A stretch of 59,905 bases of DNA from Myxococcaceae bacterium (GCA_004173515.1 SECN01000003.1:1-59905); one strand, 5' to 3'. Counted from the stretch's first letter, positions 41,976-50,723 are shown. The notes: generated by a model not told the origin, from the sequence alone. Program-made: numbers and translations.

Positions 41976-44900
41976 TCAGGCGGGCTTGGGCACTTCCGCG
42001 AGCCCCTGGCTGCGCAGGTCCTTGAGGTCCTCGGTGAGCCCTGTCTCCAGGCTCCGCTCGGATTCGATGTAGCGCTGCATGAGCGGCACGGGGCAGTAGA
42101 GGCGTCCGTCGCCGTCCGGCACCAGCACGTAGCTCAGCTCGCGGTGGTCCATGGCTTCATCGAAGTCCACCGCGCGGATGTCCGCGCCCTGGACGAGCAA
42201 GGCCTGTCGGACTTCTCCGCGCGTGGGGCGCCCTAGGAGCAGCGCCTGTCGCACGACGGCGCGGTGGAGCGGGTGGTCTCCGCGCCAGCGCCGGCCCTGG
42301 TCGCGCAGGTCCTTGTCCTCGCGCAGGACGCGGTCCAGGTGTTCGCGCGTGAGTGTGTGGAGGTCGGAGGGAATGGATTCGACCAATCCCTTGCAGGCGA
42401 GCACGAGCAGGTTGGCCCGGCGTCCGGCCTGCTCCAGGAGGTGCTCGGGGGTGGAGGGGGAATCCCACTGGAGGCCGAGGGCGGCCATGGGTTCGGTGAC
42501 GAGCGACAACGCCGCGCGGGGATCCAGGGGTTCCAGGCGCAGGTGCTCACCGAAGTTGCGCAGGGGCTGTTTCTCGTCGAGCACCACCGCGCGGTAGAGG
42601 TCCCAGAAGCCCGCGAGGATGAAGTACGCGCGGCCTTCCTCGGCCAATGCGCGCATGGCCTGCAACACCGGGTAGCCCGACTGGGCTTCGGTGCGGATGA
42701 ACTCGTCGGCCTCGTCGATGAGCCACACGCGGGGCCGTGCAATTGTTCCGGCTGCGACCTCCTCGAAGGAGGGGAGGGCGGCACCAGTTGGTGGCATCCG
42801 CTCGCGTTCTCGGACGATCCGCCGGTGCAGGTCCGCGTCCGCGAGTTCCACGTAGCTGGCGTCCAGGTCCGACCGCGCCTGGAGGCGCCGGAGTGAAGCG
42901 AGCATGAGGCTGCTCTTGCCCATCTGGCGCTGGCCCACGATGAGGAAGTTGCGCACGGTGCGGTCGGTGATGGCTCGCACTTCGCGCTCACGGCCGAAGA
43001 AGAGGGGGTCCACCTTCACGCCGCCGGCGACCTGATAGGGCGACAGTTCGGAGACAGCGACCTGTTCGGAGATGGTGGTCTCCAGCAGGCGCACGGGTTC
43101 ATCCGCGAGGAGCAGGTCCCGCAGGCTGTTGGCGGACAGCACGACGGCGCGGATGCCCGGCACGCCTTCGAGCACCTGACGCGCGTTCTGGGACTCGGTG
43201 CGGTCCAGCACGAGCACCTGACTGGGGCCCAGGCCCTCTTGGAAGACATCCGACATGCGGCGCTCGGCCTCTCCCGACTCCAGGCGCGTTCCGTCGATGA
43301 CGACGACCGCGGTGTCCCGCGAGAAGCGCAGCCGAAGCGTGGGCAGGGACAGGGCCCAGGTGTTCGTGCCCAGGCTCGCGCCGAGCCTGCCGCCAATGGC
43401 TTCCGCGAAGGCGGTGGCCCCGACCTGGGGTTCCCTGGAGCCTTTGAGCGCCCGCTCCCAGCGGGTCGCGGGGATGCCGGCGGCCGTCACCACGGAGTCG
43501 AGCCGCTTCGCGCGTCGCAGGGCCTGATCCGCCGCGACCATCTGCTCCAGGGGGTAGTTCTTGATCGCGGTGGGAGACCGCTGGGCGTCCACCACCAGGG
43601 GGTTGCGGTAGACGCGCGCGTAGTACACGCCCGCGAAGAGCAGGCACGCTCCAAGGGCCACTGCCACATAGAGCGTGTACGGACTGGAGACCTTCACGTC
43701 GGGTTCGGAGAAGGTCCACGTGCGCGGCCACTGCTGATAGCTCGCGTCGAGGCTGAAGGAGAACCGCCCCTTCTCCAGGAAGGCAGGGGGGACGGCGAAC
43801 TTCAGCGTCTGCTCCTGGCCTTCCCCGAGACCGAGTTCCTTGATCTCCTGCTGGGGACCAGCCTGCTTCGTCTCGCCCACTTGGAAAGTGCTCCTGAAGA
43901 GCAGTGGCCCGATGGATTGCGTTCCCGTGTTCTTGATGCTGACGCTCAGGGTCTTGTCTTCGAGCGACGGAGCATTTGTCAGCTCCAGTTGGGGGGAGCG
44001 CAACTCAATGCGCACCTCATTCGTGGGCTCTGTACCGAAGGCATGAACGAGCCTGAATCGGACGTTCGAGAAGCGAGGCGCTGGACCGCGCTCGGGCCGC
44101 AGGAAGGAGAGGCCCACCTGGAGCTTCACGTTCTTGCCTGCGTCCAATCGCAACAGGGGAGCTGGCGTCAGGAGGATCAATCCAGGAGGAAGCTCCACGG
44201 GCTCAAGCCGCAGCCAATAGGCCCGCTCCGCGTCCGGTGCGTTGGTGACGGTGACGGTGAGGCTTCCCGGATCCCCGAAATCCCCCGGAGCTTTGCCGAC
44301 CACGGCGTGCGTGGTGAGGCGGGGCTGGGCTGGGGACTCTGGTGGAGCAATGGGGTCGAGTGCGCCATCCGCCCGTTGTCGATACAGGAAGCGACCGTCC
44401 TCGTGACGAAAGACCGGTTGGCCGTCGATGTGGCCCAGCCATGTCTGGCTGGCTCCCCGCAGCAGGCCCCGGAGTGCCTTGCCGCCCTGGGTGGACCACA
44501 GGCTCACGGCCCCATCGCGATTTCCTGACGCGAGGGTGTTTCCATCGGGCGCGAAGGCGAGCGCCAGGACATCGCTGGTCAGCGTCAGGGTTCGTGAATT
44601 GTTTCCGGTCGCGGTGTTCCAGAACTTGATGGTCTTGTCGATGCTCGAAGAAGCCAGGGTTCGCCCGTCCGGACTGAAGCGGAGGGAGACCACGACGTCG
44701 GCATGGCCTTTCAGACGTCGACGCTCACGCCCCGTGGCGACGTCCCACAACCGCACCAGGTTGTCATCGCCTCCCGAGGCCAGGGTTCGTCCGTCCGGAC
44801 TGAAGGCCACTGCCTGAACGAGGGACCCATTTCCCTCCATGCGCCGAAGCTCGCGTCCCGTGGCGACATCCCACAGGCGGACCGTGTGATCGTCGCTGGC

Positions 44901-46346
44901 CGAGGCCAGCGTTCGGTCGTCAGGGCTGAAGGTCACCGAAAGGATGGAATCGGAATGGCCTTCCAGTCGTCGCGATTCACCACGGGTGGCCGCGTCCCAG
45001 AGTCGGACCGTGTTGTCTCCGCCGCCCGTGGCGAGGAGACGCCCATCAGGGCTGTAGGCGAGTGATTGGATGGATGAGGATGAGCCCACCACCGACGGCT
45101 GCTCACGGCCGGTGGCCACGTCCCAGAGCCGGACGGTGTTGTCATCGCTGGATGCAAGCGTGCGCCCATCCGGGCTGAAGACCACGGAGTAGACCTCGGT
45201 GGAATGGCCCTCCAGGTGGTGCAGCTCGCGGCCGGTGGTCACGTCCCACAGCCGGACCGTGTGGTCATCGCTGCCGGAGGCAAGCGTGCGCCCATCCGGG
45301 CTGAAGGCCACGGAGAAGACCGCGGCGGAGTGTTGCCCCTCCAGCCTCTGGACTTCACGGCCGGTGGCCACGTCCCACCGCCGGGCTGTCTGATCCTTGC
45401 TGCCCGATGCGAGGGTGCGCCCATCCGGGCTGAAGACCACGGAATAGACAGACGCGGCATGCCCCTCCATGCGCCGAAGCTCGCGCCCGGTCGAGACATC
45501 CCAGAGTCGAACGGTCTTGTCAGCGCCGCTGGAAGCGAAGGTGCGTCCATCGGGACTGAAGGCCACTGAGTACACCTCGCCGGAGTGTCCCTCCAGCCGT
45601 CGAACCGTGCTCCCGCTGGCGATATCCCAATGTCGCACCGTGCCGTCCCGACTGCTCGACGCGAGTGTCTTCCCATCCGGACCGAAGGCCACCGAGGAGA
45701 TGCGGGTGGTGGAGTCTGACAAGCGTTTGCGCTCATGGCCTGTGGTCACGTCCCACAGCCGGATCGTCTGGTCATCACCGCCAGAGGCGAGTTCTCGTCC
45801 GTCCGGGCTGAAAACCACGGAATGGACGAACCCGCGATGTCCTTCCAGCCGTTGCTGCTCAGTCCCCGTGGACACGTTCCACAGACGCACCGTGTTGCTC
45901 ATGCCTGCCGTGGCGACGGTGGCTCCGTTCGGGCTGAAGGCCACCGAGAGGATGGGCCCCTTGCCTTCCCCCAGACGTCGCAATTCCCGGCCCGTGGCCA
46001 CGTCCCACAAGCGAACGGTCGTGTCATTGCCGCCTGAGACAAGGGTGCGCCCATCCGGACTGAAGGCGACGGAGAAGATCTCCGCAGTATGTCCCTTCAG
46101 GAGCCGTAGCTCGCGTCCGGTGGCCACGTCCCACAGGTGGACTGTCTGGTCGAGGGAGCCCGAAGCGAGGAGTCGTCCGTCCGGACTGAGGGCCACGGAG
46201 AAGATGGCTCCCACGGAGGACCATTCCGCCCCTTTGAGAATGCTTTCGGGCTCGCCCTCCGGAACAAGTGGCTCGAGCGTTTCCGCGGATGCCCCCGTGG
46301 CCATCAACACCACGGCGAGGCAGAGCGCCCAGGTGTATCGGCTCAA
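41976..46346 (-). CDS. Exported 14-WD40-repeat / transmembrane / AAA (STAND-like) ATPase protein
   Basis: A 1456-residue protein with a rare plan. From a TTG start at 46346, which overlaps the SIR2 gene stop as TTGA, comes a signal peptide (WALCLAVVLMATGASA, cut after ASA). Residues 43 to about 630 hold 14 WD40 repeats of about 42 residues (SPDGRTLASG..TVRLWDVATG), enough for two seven-blade propellers, outside the inner membrane. A beta-rich CARDB-like linker (VELPPGLIL, VSIKNTGTQSIG) leads to one helix at about 889-910. The cytoplasmic part has an alpha/beta region, then an ATPase: FFGREREV, Walker A GQRQMGKSS (K1144), Walker B VWLIDEADEF (D1211), and a winged-helix-like end with GDGRLYCPVPLMQRYIES. 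It looks like a receptor that senses outside and switches an NTPase inside. Start could lie elsewhere, but the coupling supports this one. Confidence 0.85.
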   Translation of the reverse strand: MSRYTWALCLAVVLMATGASAETLEPLVPEGEPESILKGAEWSSVGAIFSVALSPDGRLLASGSLDQTVHLWDVATGRELRLLKGHTAEIFSVAFSPDGRTLVSGGNDTTVRLWDVATGRELRRLGEGKGPILSVAFSPNGATVATAGMSNTVRLWNVSTGTEQQRLEGHRGFVHSVVFSPDGRELASGGDDQTIRLWDVTTGHERKRLSDSTTRISSVAFGPDGKTLASSSRDGTVRHWDIASGSTVRRLEGHSGEVYSVAFSPDGRTFASSGADKTVRLWDVSTGRELRRMEGHAASVYSVVFSPDGRTLASGSKDQTARRWDVATGREVQRLEGQHSAAVFSVAFSPDGRTLASGSDDHTVRLWDVTTGRELHHLEGHSTEVYSVVFSPDGRTLASSDDNTVRLWDVATGREQPSVVGSSSSIQSLAYSPDGRLLATGGGDNTVRLWDAATRGESRRLEGHSDSILSVTFSPDDRTLASASDDHTVRLWDVATGRELRRMEGNGSLVQAVAFSPDGRTLASGGDDNLVRLWDVATGRERRRLKGHADVVVSLRFSPDGRTLASSSIDKTIKFWNTATGNNSRTLTLTSDVLALAFAPDGNTLASGNRDGAVSLWSTQGGKALRGLLRGASQTWLGHIDGQPVFRHEDGRFLYRQRADGALDPIAPPESPAQPRLTTHAVVGKAPGDFGDPGSLTVTVTNAPDAERAYWLRLEPVELPPGLILLTPAPLLRLDAGKNVKLQVGLSFLRPERGPAPRFSNVRFRLVHAFGTEPTNEVRIELRSPQLELTNAPSLEDKTLSVSIKNTGTQSIGPLLFRSTFQVGETKQAGPQQEIKELGLGEGQEQTLKFAVPPAFLEKGRFSFSLDASYQQWPRTWTFSEPDVKVSSPYTLYVAVALGACLLFAGVYYARVYRNPLVVDAQRSPTAIKNYPLEQMVAADQALRRAKRLDSVVTAAGIPATRWERALKGSREPQVGATAFAEAIGGRLGASLGTNTWALSLPTLRLRFSRDTAVVVIDGTRLESGEAERRMSDVFQEGLGPSQVLVLDRTESQNARQVLEGVPGIRAVVLSANSLRDLLLADEPVRLLETTISEQVAVSELSPYQVAGGVKVDPLFFGREREVRAITDRTVRNFLIVGQRQMGKSSLMLASLRRLQARSDLDASYVELADADLHRRIVRERERMPPTGAALPSFEEVAAGTIARPRVWLIDEADEFIRTEAQSGYPVLQAMRALAEEGRAYFILAGFWDLYRAVVLDEKQPLRNFGEHLRLEPLDPRAALSLVTEPMAALGLQWDSPSTPEHLLEQAGRRANLLVLACKGLVESIPSDLHTLTREHLDRVLREDKDLRDQGRRWRGDHPLHRAVVRQALLLGRPTRGEVRQALLVQGADIRAVDFDEAMDHRELSYVLVPDGDGRLYCPVPLMQRYIESERSLETGLTEDLKDLRSQGLAEVPKPA
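44457..46220 (-). repeat. Fourteen 126-bp WD40-coding repeats
   Basis: The WD40 part of the gene consists of 14 tandem units of about 126 bp, several closely similar in DNA (for instance stretches coding for FSPDGRTLASG and TVRLWDVATGRELRR). Repeat similarity this high suggests recent expansion or gene conversion and makes the region prone to assembly collapse. Confidence 0.85.
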
Positions 46347-48262
46347 GGCCTTGCATCCTTGCGCGCCAACACTTCCCGTGCGACCTGTTCCACCGCCTTG
46401 CACCGCAGCACGGTCCTGCCCGCCGCATCGCTGTGCACAAGCCCCGCGAAGTACAGCCGGACCTCCGGGTGCTCCACCCGGTTGTCGAGCGGCTCCAGCT
46501 CCTCCACGCGTTGCCCGTCCATCAGCTTCGTGAGGACCGACTGACAGCCGCGCTCCCCCGTGTAGCCATTGCGCTCGTCCTCGCGCAGACACTCCAGCAC
46601 GGCGCCCCGGAGCGACGGACCGCGCACCAGCTTGTGGGTGATGGACGCGGCGCCCAACGCACCGTCGGTGATCATCACCTCACGCAACAATCCAGGATGC
46701 CCACCGGTGGCTTCGTGGACCCCCTGCGCCCAGCGCGCTCCTCCATGCCCCCCGCTGTCCAGGAACTGGCGGACCTCCTCCACCGTGAGGTCCGGCACCT
46801 CGCGGCGCGGCGCGTCCTTGAACACGGAGAAGCTCTGCATGTTGTGCAGCAGCCACGCGGAGCGCTCGCCGCCCGCGATCAGGAAGTGGAACTGCACCTT
46901 GGAGGGCTCATCCATCATCCGCCGCAGGTGCCGTCCCAGCGCCGTCAGGTGGTCGAAGGGTCCCCACTCGTAGCGCAGGATGATCAGGTGGTCGCGCCCC
47001 AGCCGTGCCGCCTTCGCCCGCAGGTGCTCCACCAGGGCGTCGAAGCTCGTCACGGTGTTCGCGCCCTCGTCGTCCCCAACCAATGCGCGGCAGTACTCCG
47101 CCTCGGTGCAGTCCGGGACGTTGGGCGGCGCAAGCCACGTGACACGGTTGCCGTACCGGGCCGCCACACGGCGCGCGAGCGCGCGGGTGCCTCCATCCTC
47201 CGGCGACAGCAACACCAGACGGTGCTGTCCCTGGAGGATGCGCGCGTATTCCTGCTCAAGGGCAGGGCGGGCAACAATCGGCAGGGCTTCCGGCGTGGGC
47301 GCCACGGGGGCCGGCCCCGGAATGGGCGGCGACATGGCCTGGGGCGGTCCCGGCGAAATCCCGAAGGACAGCGCCTCCAACCCCGCATCCATGCTCACCC
47401 GTTTGGGGCCAAAGGCAGCCTCGCCCAGGCCGCGCAGGAACTCCGCCAGCGGCGCGCCGTGGTCCTCGTACTCCACGAGCTGGATGTTGTACTTCGGCCA
47501 CAGCGCCCCGCGGTCGATGGACCCCTTCTTCATCAACGCGAAGCTGGGCATCTGCCGGCCTCGCGTGATGCCGATGACGTGCTCCAACTGCTTGAGCACG
47601 TAGGGGTCGCTGAAGCTGAAGCCCATGTAGAGGAAGGGCTTGGAGCGGATCCAATCGCGCAGGCGCACCAGCGCGTTCGTGTACTGTGAATAGCCGGCCG
47701 GCTGGGAGCCGTCCCCATACAGGCGCTTGTAGTCCGCGCCCGCCAGCACCAGCGTGGACAGTCGGTGGACGGTGCCGTGCAGGTACCAGACGCGCGGTGT
47801 TTCGGGGGACGCCTCGGCGTCCATCAGGTTGAGTTCGTCATCCTGATCATTGGAGACGGCTTCGGCGTCCTCGCGTCCCCAGAGCAGCACGTCGTCGTAG
47901 TTCGGCGTCATCACCACCGGCGGTTGCAGCTTCCACAGCGCCTGGATGACGGAGAGGTCCGCGTCGGACGGCTTTCGCACGCGGAAGCGCTCGCGCAGAA
48001 AGCGGTTGAAGCGGTAGGCGCCCAGGTCCTTGAAGGCCAGCTCCGCGGCGGCGAGGTAGTCCCCCTGCGCGATGCGCTGCTTCACGTCCTGGATGGCCGA
48101 CTCCGGAAGGGACTCTTCCTGCATCCGCTCCGCGAGTCCCTCCAGCAGGCGGGGCCAGGACGGGAACATGCCTCGCTTCACCCCCATGCTGATGCCGGCG
48201 CCCACGAATGGGACGACCTGGTGCCTGCGGACCGCTTCGACCAGCTCCCTCGGGAAGTTCAT
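46343..48262 (-). CDS. SIR2-domain protein with degenerate P-loop (STAND-like) C-terminal domain
   Basis: A 639-residue cytoplasmic protein. Residues 1 to about 290 form a SIR2_2 domain: VVPFVGAGIS (NAD-binding), MTPNYDD with N121, YLHGTVH with catalytic H162, and GFSFSDPYV (S217, D219). All the residues needed for NAD hydrolysis seem present. A Pro-rich linker (298-325) leads to a region that looks like an ATPase of the STAND/AAA kind but lacks a true Walker A: LLSPEDGGTRALARRV has no Lys. Bacterial SIR2 proteins of this size are often effectors of anti-phage defence that deplete NAD. Its stop TGA overlaps the TTG start of the WD40-AAA gene, so the two are coupled. The ATG at 48262 follows AGAGGGG. 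Defence function is inference. Confidence 0.85.
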   Translation of the reverse strand: MNFPRELVEAVRRHQVVPFVGAGISMGVKRGMFPSWPRLLEGLAERMQEESLPESAIQDVKQRIAQGDYLAAAELAFKDLGAYRFNRFLRERFRVRKPSDADLSVIQALWKLQPPVVMTPNYDDVLLWGREDAEAVSNDQDDELNLMDAEASPETPRVWYLHGTVHRLSTLVLAGADYKRLYGDGSQPAGYSQYTNALVRLRDWIRSKPFLYMGFSFSDPYVLKQLEHVIGITRGRQMPSFALMKKGSIDRGALWPKYNIQLVEYEDHGAPLAEFLRGLGEAAFGPKRVSMDAGLEALSFGISPGPPQAMSPPIPGPAPVAPTPEALPIVARPALEQEYARILQGQHRLVLLSPEDGGTRALARRVAARYGNRVTWLAPPNVPDCTEAEYCRALVGDDEGANTVTSFDALVEHLRAKAARLGRDHLIILRYEWGPFDHLTALGRHLRRMMDEPSKVQFHFLIAGGERSAWLLHNMQSFSVFKDAPRREVPDLTVEEVRQFLDSGGHGGARWAQGVHEATGGHPGLLREVMITDGALGAASITHKLVRGPSLRGAVLECLREDERNGYTGERGCQSVLTKLMDGQRVEELEPLDNRVEHPEVRLYFAGLVHSDAAGRTVLRCKAVEQVAREVLARKDARP

Positions 48263-48265
48263 GGT

Positions 48266-48279
48266 GCCCCTCTTGGGGC
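48266..48279 (-). promoter_or_regulatory. Small hairpin over the SIR2 ribosome-binding site
   Basis: On the minus strand GCCCC-AAGA-GGGGC lies 3 bases before the SIR2 ATG. The right arm is the AGAGGGG Shine-Dalgarno, so the stem would partly mask it. Five G-C pairs; possibly dampens expression of a toxic product. Confidence 0.35.
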
Positions 48280-48402
48280 CACGATAGCCCGGCCCCGACC
48301 CTTCTCCCTTCCGGTTTTCGGGCGGGGCCTTCCTCGCGAGGGCAAGCCTTGTGCTGGACGGTGGCTTCCGGCTACAGGCTGGCTGCCCGTGGGTCCTCTC
48401 GC

Positions 48403-49515
48403 ATGAGTCCTTCTTCGCAGGCCCCTTCGCCAGGGATTGCCCGGCCCCCGGACTGGATTCCCTGGGCGCTCACGGCGCTGATGCTGGCCCACCACTTCGG
48501 GCTGTGGGCCCGGACGTCCGCCAGCCGGGGCTTCCCGCTGCTCCAGGTGCTGGATCGCTGGGATTCGAACCTCTACAGCCGCATCGTCACCGATGGGTAC
48601 ACGTGGCCCCTCTGGGCCTTCCTGCCGCTCTACCCGGGAACGGTGTGGTTGCTGCGTCAGGGGCCAGGCGGGACGCTCCCGCCGCAGCTGGTGGGCTGCC
48701 TGCTGTCCACGCTGTGCCTCGTCGCCTTCGTCGCTTGGAACACGCGCTGGAGCCGACAGGGACGGCTCACGGGGACGCTGACGCCCGGCACGGGCTGGGG
48801 CTGGTTCCTGCTGCTCTACGGGCCCGCGAGCTTCACCCTGCACTCGCACCACACGGAGGGGCTCTTCCTCCTGCTGTCCTTTGGCGCGCTGGCCTTCGCC
48901 TCACGTGGGAGCCTGCTGCCCACCGCGCTGCTGGTGGCGCTGTGCGTGTGGACGCGCAACCAGGGCGTCTTCGTGGCCATCACCGCCGCGCTCCTGCTCG
49001 CCCGACATGGGTCTTCCTGGCGGGAGCGCTGCGTTCGCTTCGCCGCCCTGGGGGCCCTGGCCCTCCTGGCCTTCGGCGGGCTCCTGGCCTTCGAGTGGGC
49101 CCGCGCCGGAGACCCCTTCATGTTCATGAAGGCGCAGCGCGAGTGGAACCACGTCGACTCCGTGTGGGGCGCCATCCGGGGCCTGTGGCTGGGCAATCCC
49201 TGGCACCAGGGCTTCAATGGCTGGTTGCTCTTGCGACACGTCTTCGGCCTGCTGTGGCTCGCCGCCGCGCTGGCGCTGCTTCGCCGGGACCGGGCGCTGG
49301 GCCTGTATGCCTTGCTGTCGCTCGCGGTGATGCTGCCGCAGGGCGACCTGGGCAACGCGTTCCGCTTCGGCGCGGTGCTCTTCCCGCTGATGTTCCTCGC
49401 GGGGGACTGGCTGGCCACCCGGCCCGTCTGGCTGCGCTGGACGGTGGCCCTGCTGGTCGTGTGGCTCAACCACAAGGTCACCCACGCGTATGCCATTGGC
49501 CGGTGGGCCTACTGA
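48403..49515 (+). CDS. PIG-V-like membrane mannosyltransferase-family protein
   Basis: A 370-residue polytopic protein of the GT-C superfamily. The loop after helix 1, RWDSNLYSRIVTDGYTWPLWAFLPLYPG, matches the PIG-V/mannosyltransferase pattern W-D-x-x-x-Y-x-x-I-x-x-x-GY and F-P-L-Y-P (key parts RWDSNLY and FLPLYPG), and PASFTLHSHHTEGLFLLLSF resembles the conserved PAS-x-F-x-S-x-Y-TE-S/G-LF of the family. VCVWTRNQG fits its RNG/RNQG helix end. Such enzymes transfer mannose from polyprenyl-phosphate donors on the outer face of the inner membrane. Start is the ATG at 48403, divergent to the SIR2 gene by 140 bp. Specificity is unknown. Confidence 0.75.
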   Translation: MSPSSQAPSPGIARPPDWIPWALTALMLAHHFGLWARTSASRGFPLLQVLDRWDSNLYSRIVTDGYTWPLWAFLPLYPGTVWLLRQGPGGTLPPQLVGCLLSTLCLVAFVAWNTRWSRQGRLTGTLTPGTGWGWFLLLYGPASFTLHSHHTEGLFLLLSFGALAFASRGSLLPTALLVALCVWTRNQGVFVAITAALLLARHGSSWRERCVRFAALGALALLAFGGLLAFEWARAGDPFMFMKAQREWNHVDSVWGAIRGLWLGNPWHQGFNGWLLLRHVFGLLWLAAALALLRRDRALGLYALLSLAVMLPQGDLGNAFRFGAVLFPLMFLAGDWLATRPVWLRWTVALLVVWLNHKVTHAYAIGRWAY

Positions 49516-49524
49516 GCGCGGTGC

Positions 49525-49887
49525 TCAGTAACCTCCGACGACGTTGATCACCTTGCCGTCCCGGGCCGTCACGCGCAGCCGGCTGAAGCCCCAGACCTTG
49601 CTGGTCTGCACGGCCTTCACCTCCAGCACGCCGTCCTGCTTGCTGCCGGAGAGGTCGATCTTCATCTCGGCGTGCCCGTCGTCATCGCGCGAGCTGACGC
49701 TGCCCGAAAAGAAGAAGGCGCCGCTGACAGGCGCACCCAGGGACTTGATGACCCCCGGATGATTCGTCACCCGCGCCAACGCCTCCTCGTGGGGGAACAT
49801 GCCCCGGAACCACATGCCCCCGCAGCCGCAGCACATCAGCGGCAGTCCCACGAGTGCTCCGAGGACCCACTTCACCGTTGGTGACAT
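49525..49887 (-). CDS. Coa1-like membrane-anchored protein
   Basis: A 120-residue protein with a single N-terminal helix (WVLGALVGLPLMCCGCGGMWF, only the first 18 residues needed for the anchor) followed by a domain that resembles the Coa1/Tim21-type fold found in cytochrome c oxidase assembly factor 1 proteins: EALARVTNHPGVIKSLGAPV, FFFSGSVSS, a short acidic loop, EMKIDLSGSK and the final VTARDGKVINVVGGY. Bacterial members are of unknown function. The start is the ATG at 49887, preceded by AGGAG; further upstream ATGs in frame lack one. It converges on the mannosyltransferase gene (9 bp between stops). Confidence 0.7.
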   Translation of the reverse strand: MSPTVKWVLGALVGLPLMCCGCGGMWFRGMFPHEEALARVTNHPGVIKSLGAPVSGAFFFSGSVSSRDDDGHAEMKIDLSGSKQDGVLEVKAVQTSKVWGFSRLRVTARDGKVINVVGGY

Positions 49888-50013
49888 GTCCGGCTCCTGA
49901 CTGTGTCGAGGCATGACGGAGCTGTCGTGCAACTCCGGGGTTTCCCGGAACCCCCTATAGGCGTGTACCGAAACCGACGAAAACCGGGGAGTGCGCCCCA
50001 TCCCGGGCGGCAC

Positions 50014-50083
50014 TTGTAACCAGATCCGTTACGTCCTTCCGCGCGCGCGCCCGGTGCGGGAGCCTTGTCGGTTCGAGTCCCGC
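50014..50083 (+). other. Possible tRNA relic
   Basis: Within the 293-bp gap before the DUF2378 gene, GGTTCGAGTCCCGC (50070-50083) is identical to the T-arm of the tRNA-Leu at 6869-6882, and CTTGTAA (50014-50020) has the form of a tRNA-Thr anticodon loop. The spacing is too long and stems do not pair, so no working tRNA is present. It may be a decayed tRNA or an old attachment site. Nothing else is recognised in this gap. Confidence 0.3.
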
Positions 50084-50180
50084 GTGGCGCCGGGCCCTGC
50101 TTCGGGTTGGCGCCGGGAATGCGCTACGCTGGGGACGGGTACGGCGGAACTGGGACCGCCGCGACGTGGACAGGTGAAAC

Positions 50181-50723
50181 GTGGCTGAAGAGATTGTGTA
50201 TCGCCATACGATTGAAGGGCTGTTCCGTTCCATTGGCGACCGTCTCACGCCCGACCTGAAAGACAAGCTGCACGACGTGGGGTTGGATCTGGACACGGAA
50301 GTGCCCGGCAACACCTCCAGGACCGTGTTCGCCCAGGCCCTGCGCATCACCGTGCAGCACCTGCATCCGGACGTCGCGGAGGAGGAGGGCTACCGGCGGA
50401 TCGGCAGCGGCATCATCCAGGGGATGGCGCAGACCCAACTGGGCAAGGCGCTCATCTCCATGTGGCCCATCTTCGGGCCCGAGCGCGTCGTCGTCCGCAT
50501 CCAGGAGAGCTTCGCGAACGTGAACAACTACCAGAAGAGCGAGCTGCTCACCCAGGGCCCCGCGCACCACCTCATCCGCGTGAGCGAGTGCAACGGCAAC
50601 CCGGGCTACCTGCGGGGCATCCTCGAAGCGGGGCTCGCCCGCGCGGGCGCCCGCAACCTGCGCGTCGAGCCCTTCGACTTCGACGGTCAGGCCTGCTCCT
50701 ACCGCGTTCGCTGGGACCCTTGA
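50181..50723 (+). CDS. DUF2378 (TIGR02265) family protein
   Basis: A 180-residue cytoplasmic protein of a family that is almost confined to myxobacteria, where many paralogues occur. Recognised from the family's course: EIVYRHTIEGLF, the middle LHPDVAEEEGYRRIGSGIIQGM, GKALISMWPIFGPERVVVRI, and the end HLIRVSECNGNPGYLRGILEAGLARAG. Function unknown. The fold may be related to heme- or small-molecule-binding sensor domains, but this is not established. The GTG start at 50181 has AGGTGA 6 bases upstream; no in-frame ATG is better placed. It stands alone, with no operon partner. Confidence 0.85.
   Translation: MAEEIVYRHTIEGLFRSIGDRLTPDLKDKLHDVGLDLDTEVPGNTSRTVFAQALRITVQHLHPDVAEEEGYRRIGSGIIQGMAQTQLGKALISMWPIFGPERVVVRIQESFANVNNYQKSELLTQGPAHHLIRVSECNGNPGYLRGILEAGLARAGARNLRVEPFDFDGQACSYRVRWDP

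Noticed and set aside
44457..46220. Periodic DNA that could be taken for a satellite or CRISPR-like array
   Set aside because: The period is 126 bp, units are coding in one frame and translate to WD40 repeats; there are no short repeats with unique spacers. No CRISPR array is seen in the window.
50014..50083. A functional tRNA gene
   Set aside because: The T-arm-like and anticodon-like parts are too far apart, and acceptor and D arms cannot be drawn, so it is listed only as a possible relic.
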